Assembly (NCBI GenBank): GCA_029573495.1
Contig: JAKQEI010000300.1
Coordinates: forward strand, 1 to 64,000
Reading direction: 5' to 3'
From: Bacteroidota bacterium
Lineage (GTDB): Bacteria; Bacteroidota; Bacteroidia; Flavobacteriales_F; PHOS-HE28
DNA length: 64,000 nt
The position numbers were made by a program, and so were the translations under genes. Shown here one piece after another: positions 1-8,631 of the stretch; position 1 is the stretch's first letter, and every line of letters starts with the position of its first letter. The notes beneath the pieces were generated by a model. The model was not told where the DNA came from. It worked only from the letters and a program-made list of their open reading frames with translations, and did no database searches.

Positions 1-381
1 GGCTTCGGACCCGAAGTGAAGCGGCGTATCCTCCTCGGTACCTTCGTACTAAGTGCGGGCTACTACGATGCATACTATGCTCAAGCCCAACGGGTACGGC
101 GCATCATTCGCGACCACACGTTGGAGGCCTTCACGAAGTACGACCTGATCCTGAGCCCCACCTGCCCAACGACGGCCTTCGATCACGGTGCCATCAGCGA
201 CCCGGTGGCCATGTACCTCCAGGATATCTTCACCGTTCAGGCCAACCTCGCCGGTGTTCCCGCCATCAGCCTGCCCACCGGCACGCATAGCAATGGCCTC
301 CCGTTCGGCGTTCAGCTCACAGGCATGCCCTTCGATGAAGCGCGCTTGCTGGCCGCCAGCGCCCATCTCTTCGGCCGCTGA
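1..381 (+). CDS. gatA: Glutamyl/aspartyl-tRNA amidotransferase subunit A, C-terminal part
   Basis: This is the last 126 residues of GatA, the amidase subunit that hydrolyses glutamine to amidate Glu-tRNA(Gln) or Asp-tRNA(Asn) in the cytoplasm. The frame is open from base 1 and ends at a TGA at 379-381, so the N-terminal part with the Ser-Ser-Lys catalytic triad lies outside the window. Visible family signatures are [17 protein letters not shown] followed by SAGYYDAYY, then SPTCPTTAF and the [10 protein letters not shown] motif near the C-terminus. No following gene is co-oriented within 400 bases, so it ends its transcription unit. Confidence 0.93.
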   Translation, partial: GFGPEVKRRILLGTFVLSAGYYDAYYAQAQRVRRIIRDHTLEAFTKYDLILSPTCPTTAFDHGAISDPVAMYLQDIFTVQANLAGVPAISLPTGTHSNGLPFGVQLTGMPFDEARLLAASAHLFGR

Positions 382-807
382 CCCGATCAGCACCCGCATT
401 TAGTGGCTATTGTCCTGATAAACAGGACCATACGTACGATTCAACGACCCTTTCAGCTCGCCCAGCACGCCCCGCTCACCTTTTCCCAACGCGCAGATCC
501 CGCTCTGCGCGGACCCATTTTCCCAAATACGTTCCCATTTTCCGGATCTGGTGGTGTATTTCTCTCCGTTCATAACCCCGTTCATATCTCTCCCCTTTGT
601 TCATCTCCACCCCCTCCCTTTCCCCAATAATTTTGCCGGGGGTGCTTTTCAAGGGGTGCTAGTTCTCCCGGACCGCCCCTGCGGTTCATCATCTTTCGCA
701 CGCCGAGCTCGGATCAGCGAACCTGACGCCGCCAGCCAGCCATTCCACAGGCCGCTGTGCACATAACAAAGGCGTTGTTCCAACGTATTAGGGATAATTT
801 GGTGCCC
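382..807. other. Gene-free spacer between gatA and the lytic transglycosylase gene
   Basis: About 425 bases with no credible coding region. The stretch at roughly 575-626 is strongly pyrimidine-rich on the plus strand, and the decamer CCCATTTTCC occurs at about 510 and 532. TAATTTTG at 628-635 matches the Bacteroidota -7 consensus TAnnTTTG, but no -33 TTG lies at the usual distance. It is therefore only a weak promoter candidate for the gene at 808. No intrinsic terminator was recognised behind gatA. Confidence 0.5.
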
Positions 808-2280
808 ATGTTCACCGCCCATCGCACCTGCCTCATTGCAGCACTGCTGCCCGTTGCGCTCTTGGCTCAGACAGGTGACACCCGCTCGCCTTTGGAGGAC
901 GACCCCGTTGCCGCGAGATTGGATGAGCTCGCAGCCCTGCCGTGGCTGAAGAACTCCCCCATCCATGCCGATACCGCCAGGTTGAACGTGCATGGTTTTC
1001 CTCCGGCATACATACCAGCATGGTCGGACGCGACCTATCAGAGTCGGCTTCTTACACTGGACGCTCACACCCCCTTCGACCTCACCTACAACCCTGTCGT
1101 TCAGTCCTTCATAGACCTGTACGCTGTTCGAAAGCGCGAGATGACCGCACGGATGCTCGGTCTTGCCGACCTCTACTTCCCGGTCTTCGAAGAAGCCCTG
1201 GATCGCCATGGCATGCCGCTCGAACTGAAGTACCTGGCTGTGGTAGAAAGCGCGTTGAATCCTGCTGCCCGCTCCCGCGCCGGCGCCGTGGGGCTATGGC
1301 AGTTCATGCTGCCAACAGGCAAGATGTTCGGGCTGAAAGCGACGAGCTATGTGGATGAACGTCACGATGTGTACCTGAGCACCGAGGCCGCCTGCCGCTA
1401 CCTGAAGTACCTCCACGGCCTCTACGACAATTGGGAGATGGCGCTTGCCGCATACAACTGTGGCCCCGGCAACGTGAACAAGGCCATCCGGCGAAGCGGT
1501 GGTGCCAAGGACTACTGGCGGATCTACGATCACCTTCCGCGCGAAACACGAGGCTATGTGCCGGCCTTCATCGCGGTGAACTACATCTTCGCCCACGCCG
1601 CGGACCACAACATCTACCCGGTGGTCCCGACCTATTGCGCACACCAGGTGGACACCGTACAGGTGTGCTACCCACTTGACCTTACCGGTGTGGCACGGCT
1701 GACGGGAAGCAATGCCCAGGAACTCCTGGACCTGAACCCGACCTTCAAGCTCGGCACGGTGCCGGACGTGGACCAACCGGTGACCTTGTACCTGCCCAAA
1801 CAGGCGGCGGGCGTTTTCGTAACGAACGAGGACAGCTTGAAATACGCCTTCTTCCATAACCCTCCGACCTCATCAGCCAACGCATCGGGTAACGACGGAA
1901 GTGCGGGCGAGGCTCGCACCACCACCGTTCCGAAGTACCACACCGTCCGCCGCGGCGAATCACTCGGCATCATCGCCAACAAGTACCGAACGAGCGTGAC
2001 CGCGTTGAAGCAGATGAACGGATTGCGCGGCACCTTGATCCATGCCGGCCAGAAGCTGAAGGTGGGCACCCAGACGAGGACCATCGCGGAGAAGCCTCAG
2101 GAACAGACGCCAACTGCGGAGTACATCTACTATGAGGTGCAGCCGGGAGATACCTTGACCAACATCGCGGAGCGCTATCCGGGCGTGACAGTGGACGACC
2201 TGCGCCGCCTGAACAAGGAGATCGAGGAGGACGGCCTGCAGCCGGGTCGCAGGATCAAGGTCGGGATGCAGGAGGGCTGA
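808..2280 (+). CDS. Membrane-bound lytic murein transglycosylase, MltD-like, with two LysM domains
   Basis: A 490-residue secreted peptidoglycan lyase that probably cleaves MurNAc-GlcNAc bonds in the periplasm. The ATG at 808 is preferred over an upstream GTG at 757 because it places a clean signal peptide (MFTAHRTCLIAALLPVALLAQ) at the N-terminus. The SLT domain (about residues 110-250) carries the family motif: the catalytic-type Glu in VVESALNP, then GAVGLWQFM and AYNCGPGNV. Two LysM modules follow, at about 380-425 (YHTVRRGESLGIIA) and 440-485 (YYEVQPGDTLTNIA), and would anchor the enzyme to peptidoglycan. It stands alone on the plus strand. MltD is the closest named type, but orthology is not claimed. 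Confidence 0.9.
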   Translation: MFTAHRTCLIAALLPVALLAQTGDTRSPLEDDPVAARLDELAALPWLKNSPIHADTARLNVHGFPPAYIPAWSDATYQSRLLTLDAHTPFDLTYNPVVQSFIDLYAVRKREMTARMLGLADLYFPVFEEALDRHGMPLELKYLAVVESALNPAARSRAGAVGLWQFMLPTGKMFGLKATSYVDERHDVYLSTEAACRYLKYLHGLYDNWEMALAAYNCGPGNVNKAIRRSGGAKDYWRIYDHLPRETRGYVPAFIAVNYIFAHAADHNIYPVVPTYCAHQVDTVQVCYPLDLTGVARLTGSNAQELLDLNPTFKLGTVPDVDQPVTLYLPKQAAGVFVTNEDSLKYAFFHNPPTSSANASGNDGSAGEARTTTVPKYHTVRRGESLGIIANKYRTSVTALKQMNGLRGTLIHAGQKLKVGTQTRTIAEKPQEQTPTAEYIYYEVQPGDTLTNIAERYPGVTVDDLRRLNKEIEEDGLQPGRRIKVGMQEG

Positions 2281-2496
2281 CCTCTCGCCACGCTGATGAG
2301 GGGGTACCTCGTCATGCGCTATTCCTCCACAACACGTTCCGACGTGATTCTCCTGTTGCTCAACGCGTGGCATCTGTGCGGCGCGCTCATACTCAGGGCT
2401 ATCGCTCGCGCTGTTGATATTTCACACATCCGAGGTGCCGATCTGGCCGCTAATTTGCGTCTGCTGGATCGACGATACCATCATCGATCTACATCC

Positions 2497-2748
2497 ATGG
2501 AGCTCGCGAACATCCGCACCTACACCCATAAACATTGCCGCTTCAAACTCCGCAATGGCAAGGAGGTCTTTGGCGTGATCTGGGAGGTGGAGACCCAGGC
2601 CGGCACTTTGACGGAACACGGCGGTCCACGTCTCTTCTTCGCCAGCATTCGTGACTACGAGCGTTTGCAGACCGGTCCGAACGAGCCGGTGAGCATCATC
2701 GATATGCCTCCCGAGGAGATCATCAACGTGGAAAGCCTCGCGAGCTGA
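2497..2748 (+). CDS. Small conserved-looking hypothetical protein (83 aa)
   Basis: The frame is open from 2296, but the ATG at 2497 (MELANIRTYTHKH) gives the part with protein-like composition; the upstream 67 residues look like read-through of non-coding DNA. The 83-residue product is soluble and has alternating hydrophobic and charged segments (CRFKLRNGKEVFGVIWEV), reminiscent of a small SH3/Sm-like beta barrel. That is an impression of fold only. It ends 9 bases before the convergent peptidase gene. No function can be assigned. Confidence 0.6.
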   Translation: MELANIRTYTHKHCRFKLRNGKEVFGVIWEVETQAGTLTEHGGPRLFFASIRDYERLQTGPNEPVSIIDMPPEEIINVESLAS

Positions 2749-2757
2749 CCAGCCTTC

Positions 2758-4920
2758 CTATTCCTTGATGCCTGCACGCCAGAGCAGGAAGGCGTAGTTC
2801 CGCGCCACATCGCGAAGTGCCTCGAAGCGCCCACTGGCTCCGCCATGCCCGGCTTCCATGTTCACGTGTAGTAGGATCGGCGCATCACCTTTTTGGTGTT
2901 CCCGCAGCCGCAACACCCATTTGGCGGGCTCCCAATACTGAACCTGGCTGTCGTGGAAGCCCGTGCCCACCAGTATGGCCGGGTAATTCTGGTCGCGCAC
3001 ATTGTCATAGGGCGAATAGCTCAGCATCCGATCATAAGCCTCCTTCTCCTTGGGGTCACCCCACTCCTCGAACTCGCCCGTGGTGAGCGGAATACTCTCA
3101 TCCAGCATCGTGGTCACCACGTCAACGAACGGAACGTCCGCGATGACTCCGTTCCATCGATCAGGTCGCATGTTGACCACCGCACCCATGAGAAGTCCGC
3201 CAGCACTCCCCCCCCAGGCATACACCCGTGCGGGATCAGCGTACTTCTTCGCCACTAGATGGTCCGCACAAGCGATGAAGTCCGTGAAGGTGTTCATCTT
3301 GTCCTCCATCTTGCCGCTTTCGTACCATTCCCTGCCCAGTTCCTCTCCACCACGAACGTGTGCGATGGCGAACACGAAACCGCGATCAAGTAAGGAAAGC
3401 CGCGAACTGCTGAACATCGGCTCCACACTGATCCCGTAGCTGCCATAACCGTAAAGCAGCAAAGGCGCTGTGCCATCCTGCCGGGTGCCGTTCCGGTAGA
3501 CGATGGATACCGGCACATTCTCCCCATCCTCAGCAGGCACCCAGATGCGCTCACTCCTGTAGTTCTTCGACTCGAAGGTGCCAACGACTTCCTGTTGCTT
3601 CAACAACTTGTCCGTCGCTGCATCAAGGTCATGCTCGTAGACACTGCTCGGTGTTGTAAGCGAGGTGTAGACATAGCGCAACTTGTCGGTATCCCATTCC
3701 GGGTTGGTTCCTGCATAGCACACGTAGGCTGGATCGTTGAACGTGATCTCATGCTCACGGCCATCGCTCAACCGGCGCACCACCAGATGCATCAAACCCA
3801 TGCGACGTTCCGATATGACGAGATGATCCCGGAACGCATCCACATCCTCCAGCAGGACATCCTCACGGTGCGGCAGCACCTCCTTCCACTTGCTCTTGTC
3901 CGCCGTATCGTCCTCCGAACACTCCATGAGCCGGAAATTGAGCGCCTTCCAGTTGGTGACGATATACCACTTCCCGGGCTCTCCTGGAACATGGATCGCC
4001 GTATGCTCATGGTCCTCCTCGCGCGGAAGGAACACCTTGAAAGCACCGTTCGGGTCATCGACCGGAAGCAGCAGATGCTCGCTGCTCGTCGTGCTCTCCG
4101 TAGTGATCATCACGAACCGATCGCTTCGGCTGCGGAACACATCGCAACTGAAGGCCGGATCCTTCTCCTCGAACACGAGCACGTCATCCTCCTCCGGCGT
4201 GCCGAGCACATGTCGGTAGATGCGGTACGTGCGTAAGGTCTCATCCTTGCGCGGATAGAAGACCGTCCGCTCATCCGCCCAAGCGCATCCACCTCCGGTG
4301 TTGGTGATCACATCCGGCAGGTCCTTTCCCGTGTTCAGGTCGCGGAAGCGCAGCTCATACTGCCGGCGCCCCACCCGGTCCTCGCTGAAACAGACCATGT
4401 TGTTCGCTGGGCTGATCTCCAGGTCACCGAGATCATAGTAGGTCGCTCCTTTGGCTCGCTCGTTCTCGTCCAGGAAATCCTGCTCCTCGGCACCGGGCTC
4501 ATCCTTGCATCGCACTTGGATGGCATACTCCTTCCCCTCTTCATATCGATGGTGGTACCAGTATCCGTTCTCCCGATACGGCACACTGAGGTCCGTCTCC
4601 TTTATGCGTGCTCGCAGCTCCTTGAAGAGGTCCTCACGTAATGATGCGACCGGCGCCAGCACCGAATCACAATACGTGTTCTCCGCCTCCAGGTGAGCGA
4701 TGACCTCCCGTGTGCGGTCATCCGGGTTATCGGCGCCGCGCTGCTCCTCGCTGAGCCGCAACCAATGATACTCATCCACGCGCACATGGCCATGGGCCTT
4801 GATCTCGAACGGTCGTTTGGTTGCTTGCGGTGACGCAAGTTCAGTGGTCTTCATGGAAAAGGGTGCGTTCCGGCATCCCGCCAGGAACAGCGGAGCGAGG
4901 AACAGAATGGGGCGGGACAT
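2758..4920 (-). CDS. S9 family prolyl oligopeptidase / oligopeptidase B-like lipoprotein
   Basis: A 720-residue serine peptidase of the prolyl oligopeptidase family, expected to cut short peptides after basic or prolyl residues. The start at 4920 gives a lipoprotein signal peptide ending in the lipobox LAGC, so it is probably tethered in the cell envelope; the frame is open further upstream but would run into recO. The beta-propeller occupies roughly residues 30-430. The hydrolase domain shows the nucleophile elbow GGSAGG at about residue 560 and the catalytic His in EAGHGG near the C-terminus. The arrangement and sequence (EYHWLRL, YPAILVGTG) fit oligopeptidase B (PtrB) best. It lies 34 bases downstream of recO and may be co-transcribed. 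Confidence 0.88.
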   Translation of the reverse strand: MSRPILFLAPLFLAGCRNAPFSMKTTELASPQATKRPFEIKAHGHVRVDEYHWLRLSEEQRGADNPDDRTREVIAHLEAENTYCDSVLAPVASLREDLFKELRARIKETDLSVPYRENGYWYHHRYEEGKEYAIQVRCKDEPGAEEQDFLDENERAKGATYYDLGDLEISPANNMVCFSEDRVGRRQYELRFRDLNTGKDLPDVITNTGGGCAWADERTVFYPRKDETLRTYRIYRHVLGTPEEDDVLVFEEKDPAFSCDVFRSRSDRFVMITTESTTSSEHLLLPVDDPNGAFKVFLPREEDHEHTAIHVPGEPGKWYIVTNWKALNFRLMECSEDDTADKSKWKEVLPHREDVLLEDVDAFRDHLVISERRMGLMHLVVRRLSDGREHEITFNDPAYVCYAGTNPEWDTDKLRYVYTSLTTPSSVYEHDLDAATDKLLKQQEVVGTFESKNYRSERIWVPAEDGENVPVSIVYRNGTRQDGTAPLLLYGYGSYGISVEPMFSSSRLSLLDRGFVFAIAHVRGGEELGREWYESGKMEDKMNTFTDFIACADHLVAKKYADPARVYAWGGSAGGLLMGAVVNMRPDRWNGVIADVPFVDVVTTMLDESIPLTTGEFEEWGDPKEKEAYDRMLSYSPYDNVRDQNYPAILVGTGFHDSQVQYWEPAKWVLRLREHQKGDAPILLHVNMEAGHGGASGRFEALRDVARNYAFLLWRAGIKE

Positions 4921-4954
4921 GGATGAGTACGGGCCGAAAAATAGCACGGTGAGG

Positions 4955-5668
4955 CTAGCCCAGCACATCATGCAGGATGGCCGGTGAACGGATCTCACCA
5001 AGGCCTTCAACGTGCATGCGGAAGTAGAGCAACAGTCGATCCAGAAGTTCACGACGTTCATCCGCAGGGATCCCGAGATCCGACAGTTGGTCGAATCCGA
5101 CAGGAAGAAGGGCCGCGAGATGATCGCTCAACGGAGGACCCATCAGATGCCCGTAACGCAGCCCCTGGACCATGAACTCCCCCTCGAGCAGGTCGAACCA
5201 GCGCTCATCAGGGCCCGGTGCAGCAGGAAGGAAGCCGAGGACCTCACTGTACCGCACCAGGAGAACGAGTGGAAAATGACTAACGTCCGGCGCGCAGTCC
5301 ATCGCACGAAGGGCCTCCTCCACGAAGGCGTACAGTTCAGCGTCCGCGGACTCACCATGCAGGGTGCGGTACAGTATCTCCTGAACGAAGAGCGCCAAGG
5401 TTCCTCGAACGGCATCGAAGGGGAGACTTTCGTAGGGCTCCGCGACCCGAAGCTCCTGGAGAGTGAGCAACTCCTTTTCTGCGCTCTCCCGGAGTACGAC
5501 CTCCAACCGGCTAAGCGGTTGGAGGGAGGCCCCGGTCACCCCTCCCTTGCGACCGGTCCGCACCAGGATCGACCGCGTTCCTAGCGCCTGTGTTAGCGCC
5601 TTCAACACGATGGTGTTATCCCCATGCCGGATGGTCTTCAGCACGATGGCCCTTGTGGTGTGCAGCAT
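4955..5668 (-). CDS. recO: DNA repair protein RecO
   Basis: A 237-residue protein matching RecO, which helps load RecA onto SSB-coated gaps (RecFOR pathway). The N-terminal OB fold begins MLHTTRAIVLKTIRHGDNT and continues with LVRTGRKGG. The C-terminal part is helical, as in the family. The zinc-binding cysteines found in some RecO proteins are not evident. It sits 34 bases after porZ and 34 bases before the prolyl oligopeptidase gene on the same strand, so a three-gene transcript is possible. Confidence 0.87.
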   Translation of the reverse strand: MLHTTRAIVLKTIRHGDNTIVLKALTQALGTRSILVRTGRKGGVTGASLQPLSRLEVVLRESAEKELLTLQELRVAEPYESLPFDAVRGTLALFVQEILYRTLHGESADAELYAFVEEALRAMDCAPDVSHFPLVLLVRYSEVLGFLPAAPGPDERWFDLLEGEFMVQGLRYGHLMGPPLSDHLAALLPVGFDQLSDLGIPADERRELLDRLLLYFRMHVEGLGEIRSPAILHDVLG

Positions 5669-5702
5669 GTCCAGGACCCGCGGCTCTGGCAGGGTGATGG
5701 CC

Positions 5703-8048
5703 TTACTTCAACAGCAGAAGCTTGGTGTTGCATTTGAACGTGCCCGTGATATCGCTCGCGAACACCAGGTACACCCCCGTGGCAGCACGACGACCGCTCA
5801 TGTCATTGCCATCCCAAATAGCCTGCCCACCGAGGGATCGCGTCCGGTAAACGAGATTGCCGCTCACATCCGTGATCTTCACCTCACTGTCGCTCACCAG
5901 GCCCGTGATGGCGATGGGGCCGCTGTATGATTCCCGGACCGGATTGGGAAAGACCATGGCGCAATCGCTCTCATCAGCCCCTTCGATCGCATCGCCACGA
6001 TAGCTCATGAGGCCGCGGTCCGTGGCGATGTACACCTCACCCGTGGTTCCGTCCAAAGCGATGTTGAGTATCGTGTTGCTCGGCAACGGGCTGTTCTCTG
6101 CGGTGAAGTGCTGCACCTCATCCCTTCCATCCGGGGAGATCAGGTAGACCCCGCTCGCCTGGGTGCCGATCCACTTGCGATCCGCGCCATCGACCGCGAT
6201 GCTATTGATCGCTTCGGTCTCCAATAGGACCTGGACATTTCCATCCTGTTCGATCAGGATCTGTTGCGCATCGACGGCATCACCCGAAAGAACGGAGCCC
6301 GGGTCGTAGAATACAGCAAGGCCTCGACTGGTGCCGGCCCAGATCCGGCCTTCATGGTCCTCCGCGATCGTGTAAACGTCCGGGGCCGGAAGGCCGCCGG
6401 TGCCCGCCTGATTGTTCAGCAACTTGTACCGATCATCATCCGTGCTTTCGACCGATGACCCGCTATCATATACCAGGATGCCGTTCCCCCGAGGCCGCAG
6501 GATCCATTTATACCCGTTCTGCGCCACGATCACATCGGCGACCAGAAGATTGGAACCCAGGATGGCGCCTGGAGAGAACGCATACCAATCACCGTTCTTC
6601 CTCCGTACGACGATCGGCTTCGTTGACCACGGGTTCGTCGCCCATAGGTTTCCATCGGCATCGAAGGTCAGACCTCCCACGTACAACCGATCCTGATACG
6701 GGTTCACGTCATACCCCAAGGCGCTGTTCGTGGGATTGTGGATCTGCACCGGCCATCCGTCACGGAACTCCAGGATCCCCTCATCCCAACTTCCGAAAAA
6801 TGCGTGTGCCGGATCCTCCGGATCGATCGTGACCGCAACGATATCCGCTATCCCCGACACGAATTCATTTACCCCGTTCATGAAGGAGGAGGTCGACTGA
6901 TCCACCGTATGCCATCGATCGTCCATATATATATGGACCCCCTCCTTATGGTACTCATTCGCCCAGGTCCCGTTCAAAGCTCCGCTCGCCACATATAGAT
7001 CACCACCGGCGCTGGCCATCCGCCAGACGGAGGCCGTTCGGGGACCGTTCGGTGCCACTCGAAGCGGTCCCGCTTGGCCCATGCGCAACAAGCCAAGGCC
7101 CTTATCCGCTACCCACATCGACCCATCGTCCGTGACGGTCACCTGCTGTGGCCCCATCGTCTGCCCCTCGAAATCCCCGAAATACCGTACCTCGAAGAGG
7201 TTCAGGTCATATAGATGGATGTTCAGGTCGTGCGGTATCGCCACCAGCTGTCCATTCCGGCTCACTGCTAATCCCTTATTGACCCGACCGAACAGGGGTT
7301 CGAAACGCGACCATTGACCGTCCGGCCCCAGGACGAGCAGGCTGTCCCCCCCTGTCGTGCGTTGCGCGTTCAGGAGCAACCTGTCACCAAAGGCCGCCAC
7401 CGCGTTGAATGGTCCCGAGGCAAGCGCCGTTCCCATATCCGTCCGTTTCCGCCAATTCTCGAAGAAGGCGAGGTTCTGTGCACTCCTGGCAGCGGCGAAC
7501 AACCCGCTTCCGGTGGCGGCATAGATCGTATCCGCCGTCATCGTGATGCTGTTGACCCGCACCTGCGAACCACCGGGTCCGATGAACCAGGTATCCCTCA
7601 CCTCTCTCGACACCAGATCAAGAACCACGATCCCGAACCCACAACCCAAGTAGGCCGTCGAACCTGCCATGTAGGCACAATACACCCCCTTGTTCCCGAT
7701 AAGGGAACTGCGCTTGATGTCACCGATGTTGAACGAACGTTCACCCTGCAGCAGATCAAGGTTCCCATTGGTATAGAACACCAGTGTACCCTGCACAGCA
7801 TCGTTCCAAGCCATCCCCTGGATGCCGACATCACTAAGCCTGTTCGTTTTGTTCTCTCTTTGGATCTCCCCCGTCTGAAGATCGTATGAGAAGGCACCGT
7901 TCTCACTGGCCGCGTGCACCATCCCCCCCCCTTCCGAGACCACCGACACATTCGAATAGGAGAAGTGGTCCCTCCACTCCCCGATGGCCGACTGGGCTTG
8001 TGTCGACGTGGCCACCAGTGCCATCCAGATGACGTTCGTCGTTCTCAT
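5703..8048 (-). CDS. porZ: Type IX secretion system component PorZ
   Basis: A 781-residue secreted protein resembling PorZ, the surface beta-propeller component of the T9SS that in Porphyromonas works with the PorU sortase to deliver anionic LPS to cargo. The start at 8048 gives the signal peptide MRTTNVIWMALVATSTQAQ; a second Met at 8060 is an alternative. Mature sequence opens with the family signature IGEWRDHFSYSN, followed by many propeller blades resembling two-component-regulator repeats (for example GRIWAGTSRGLAVF and DRKWIGTQASGVYL). The last ~85 residues form a T9SS-type C-terminal domain (VFPNPVRESYSG, ATGVYLVF). Its presence implies a complete T9SS elsewhere in the genome. Confidence 0.85.
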   Translation of the reverse strand: MRTTNVIWMALVATSTQAQSAIGEWRDHFSYSNVSVVSEGGGMVHAASENGAFSYDLQTGEIQRENKTNRLSDVGIQGMAWNDAVQGTLVFYTNGNLDLLQGERSFNIGDIKRSSLIGNKGVYCAYMAGSTAYLGCGFGIVVLDLVSREVRDTWFIGPGGSQVRVNSITMTADTIYAATGSGLFAAARSAQNLAFFENWRKRTDMGTALASGPFNAVAAFGDRLLLNAQRTTGGDSLLVLGPDGQWSRFEPLFGRVNKGLAVSRNGQLVAIPHDLNIHLYDLNLFEVRYFGDFEGQTMGPQQVTVTDDGSMWVADKGLGLLRMGQAGPLRVAPNGPRTASVWRMASAGGDLYVASGALNGTWANEYHKEGVHIYMDDRWHTVDQSTSSFMNGVNEFVSGIADIVAVTIDPEDPAHAFFGSWDEGILEFRDGWPVQIHNPTNSALGYDVNPYQDRLYVGGLTFDADGNLWATNPWSTKPIVVRRKNGDWYAFSPGAILGSNLLVADVIVAQNGYKWILRPRGNGILVYDSGSSVESTDDDRYKLLNNQAGTGGLPAPDVYTIAEDHEGRIWAGTSRGLAVFYDPGSVLSGDAVDAQQILIEQDGNVQVLLETEAINSIAVDGADRKWIGTQASGVYLISPDGRDEVQHFTAENSPLPSNTILNIALDGTTGEVYIATDRGLMSYRGDAIEGADESDCAMVFPNPVRESYSGPIAITGLVSDSEVKITDVSGNLVYRTRSLGGQAIWDGNDMSGRRAATGVYLVFASDITGTFKCNTKLLLLK

Positions 8049-8137
8049 CCTATTGATCATGCACAGAACGTGTTTCTCCTGCGATCGGTATGGTACAAGG
8101 TAAGAAGGCATGTCACCACCCCCCACCGCCGAATGGA

Positions 8138-8159
8138 GAACGCCCCTTCCGGGGCGTTC
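8138..8159 (-). terminator. Hairpin terminator behind tRNA-Cys
   Basis: A perfect 9-bp inverted repeat (GAACGCCCC / GGGGCGTTC) with a 4-base loop begins two bases after the encoded CCA end of tRNA-Cys on the minus strand. There is no long T run after it. Its position directly behind the tRNA supports a terminator or a 3' processing barrier between the tRNA and porZ. Confidence 0.7.
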
Positions 8160-8161
8160 AT

Positions 8162-8235
8162 TGGAGGTCGCGTGCGGATTCGAACCGCAGTAGCAGCTTT
8201 TGCAGAGCTGTGCCTAGCCCCTCGGCCACGCGACC
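8162..8235 (-). tRNA. tRNA-Cys (anticodon GCA)
   Basis: Read on the minus strand, the sequence folds into a complete cloverleaf. The 7-bp acceptor stem GGTCGCG pairs with CGCGACC, the D stem is GCC/GGC, and the anticodon stem CAGCT/AGCTG encloses the loop CTGCAAA with anticodon GCA. The T stem TGCGG/CCGCA has loop TTCGAAT. The discriminator base is U, as expected for cysteine tRNA, and the CCA end is encoded at 8162-8164. The tRNA has its own promoter-like element upstream and a hairpin downstream, so it is probably a single-gene unit. Confidence 0.97.
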
Positions 8236-8246
8236 CTTGGGGTCCG

Positions 8247-8275
8247 CGAAGATAGGTGGTTCCACCCGCATGCAA
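8247..8275 (-). promoter_or_regulatory. Bacteroidota-type promoter for tRNA-Cys
   Basis: On the minus strand TTG (8275-8273) and TATCTTCG (8254-8247) are separated by 18 bases. This matches the -33 TTG / -7 TAnnTTTG architecture of Bacteroidota with one mismatch in the -7 element. The tRNA 5' end lies 11 bases further downstream, a plausible distance for a short leader. Confidence 0.65.
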
Positions 8276-8280
8276 GGCGA

Positions 8281-8631
8281 TCACCCCTCGGCCGTGTACA
8301 CCACCTGCTCCACGTCCCCTTGGATCGGCGGACGCTGTTTCGCGACCCGCACATGCCAGTGGTACTCCGGCCTCCAGGCTGTCTTGAATCTAGCCAAGAG
8401 GCGGGTGGTCACATGCTCGATCAAACGACTACGGATGGCCATTTCCTCCCGTACGATGGCCGCCACAACGCCATAATCTACTGTCGACCCCAAGTTATCC
8501 ATCCGTTCCGCCTCGCTGAAGTCACCTTCAACTCGCACATCGATCACGTAATCCCCCCCGATGATCGACTCCTCCTCGAGGCAGCCATGGTAAGCGAAGA
8601 CCTTGATACCGATGACCTCGATCACACCCAT
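8281..8631 (-). CDS. folB: Dihydroneopterin aldolase
   Basis: A 116-residue FolB-type enzyme that converts 7,8-dihydroneopterin to 6-hydroxymethyl-dihydropterin and glycolaldehyde in folate synthesis. Length is typical. Recognisable motifs are the N-terminal GVIEVIGIKVFAYHGCLEEE, the STVDYG segment, which carries the family's conserved Tyr, and VRVAKQRPPI with the Lys expected to be catalytic. Its start overlaps the end of gltX by 10 bases, so the two genes are translationally coupled in one operon that ends before tRNA-Cys. Confidence 0.92.
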   Translation of the reverse strand: MGVIEVIGIKVFAYHGCLEEESIIGGDYVIDVRVEGDFSEAERMDNLGSTVDYGVVAAIVREEMAIRSRLIEHVTTRLLARFKTAWRPEYHWHVRVAKQRPPIQGDVEQVVYTAEG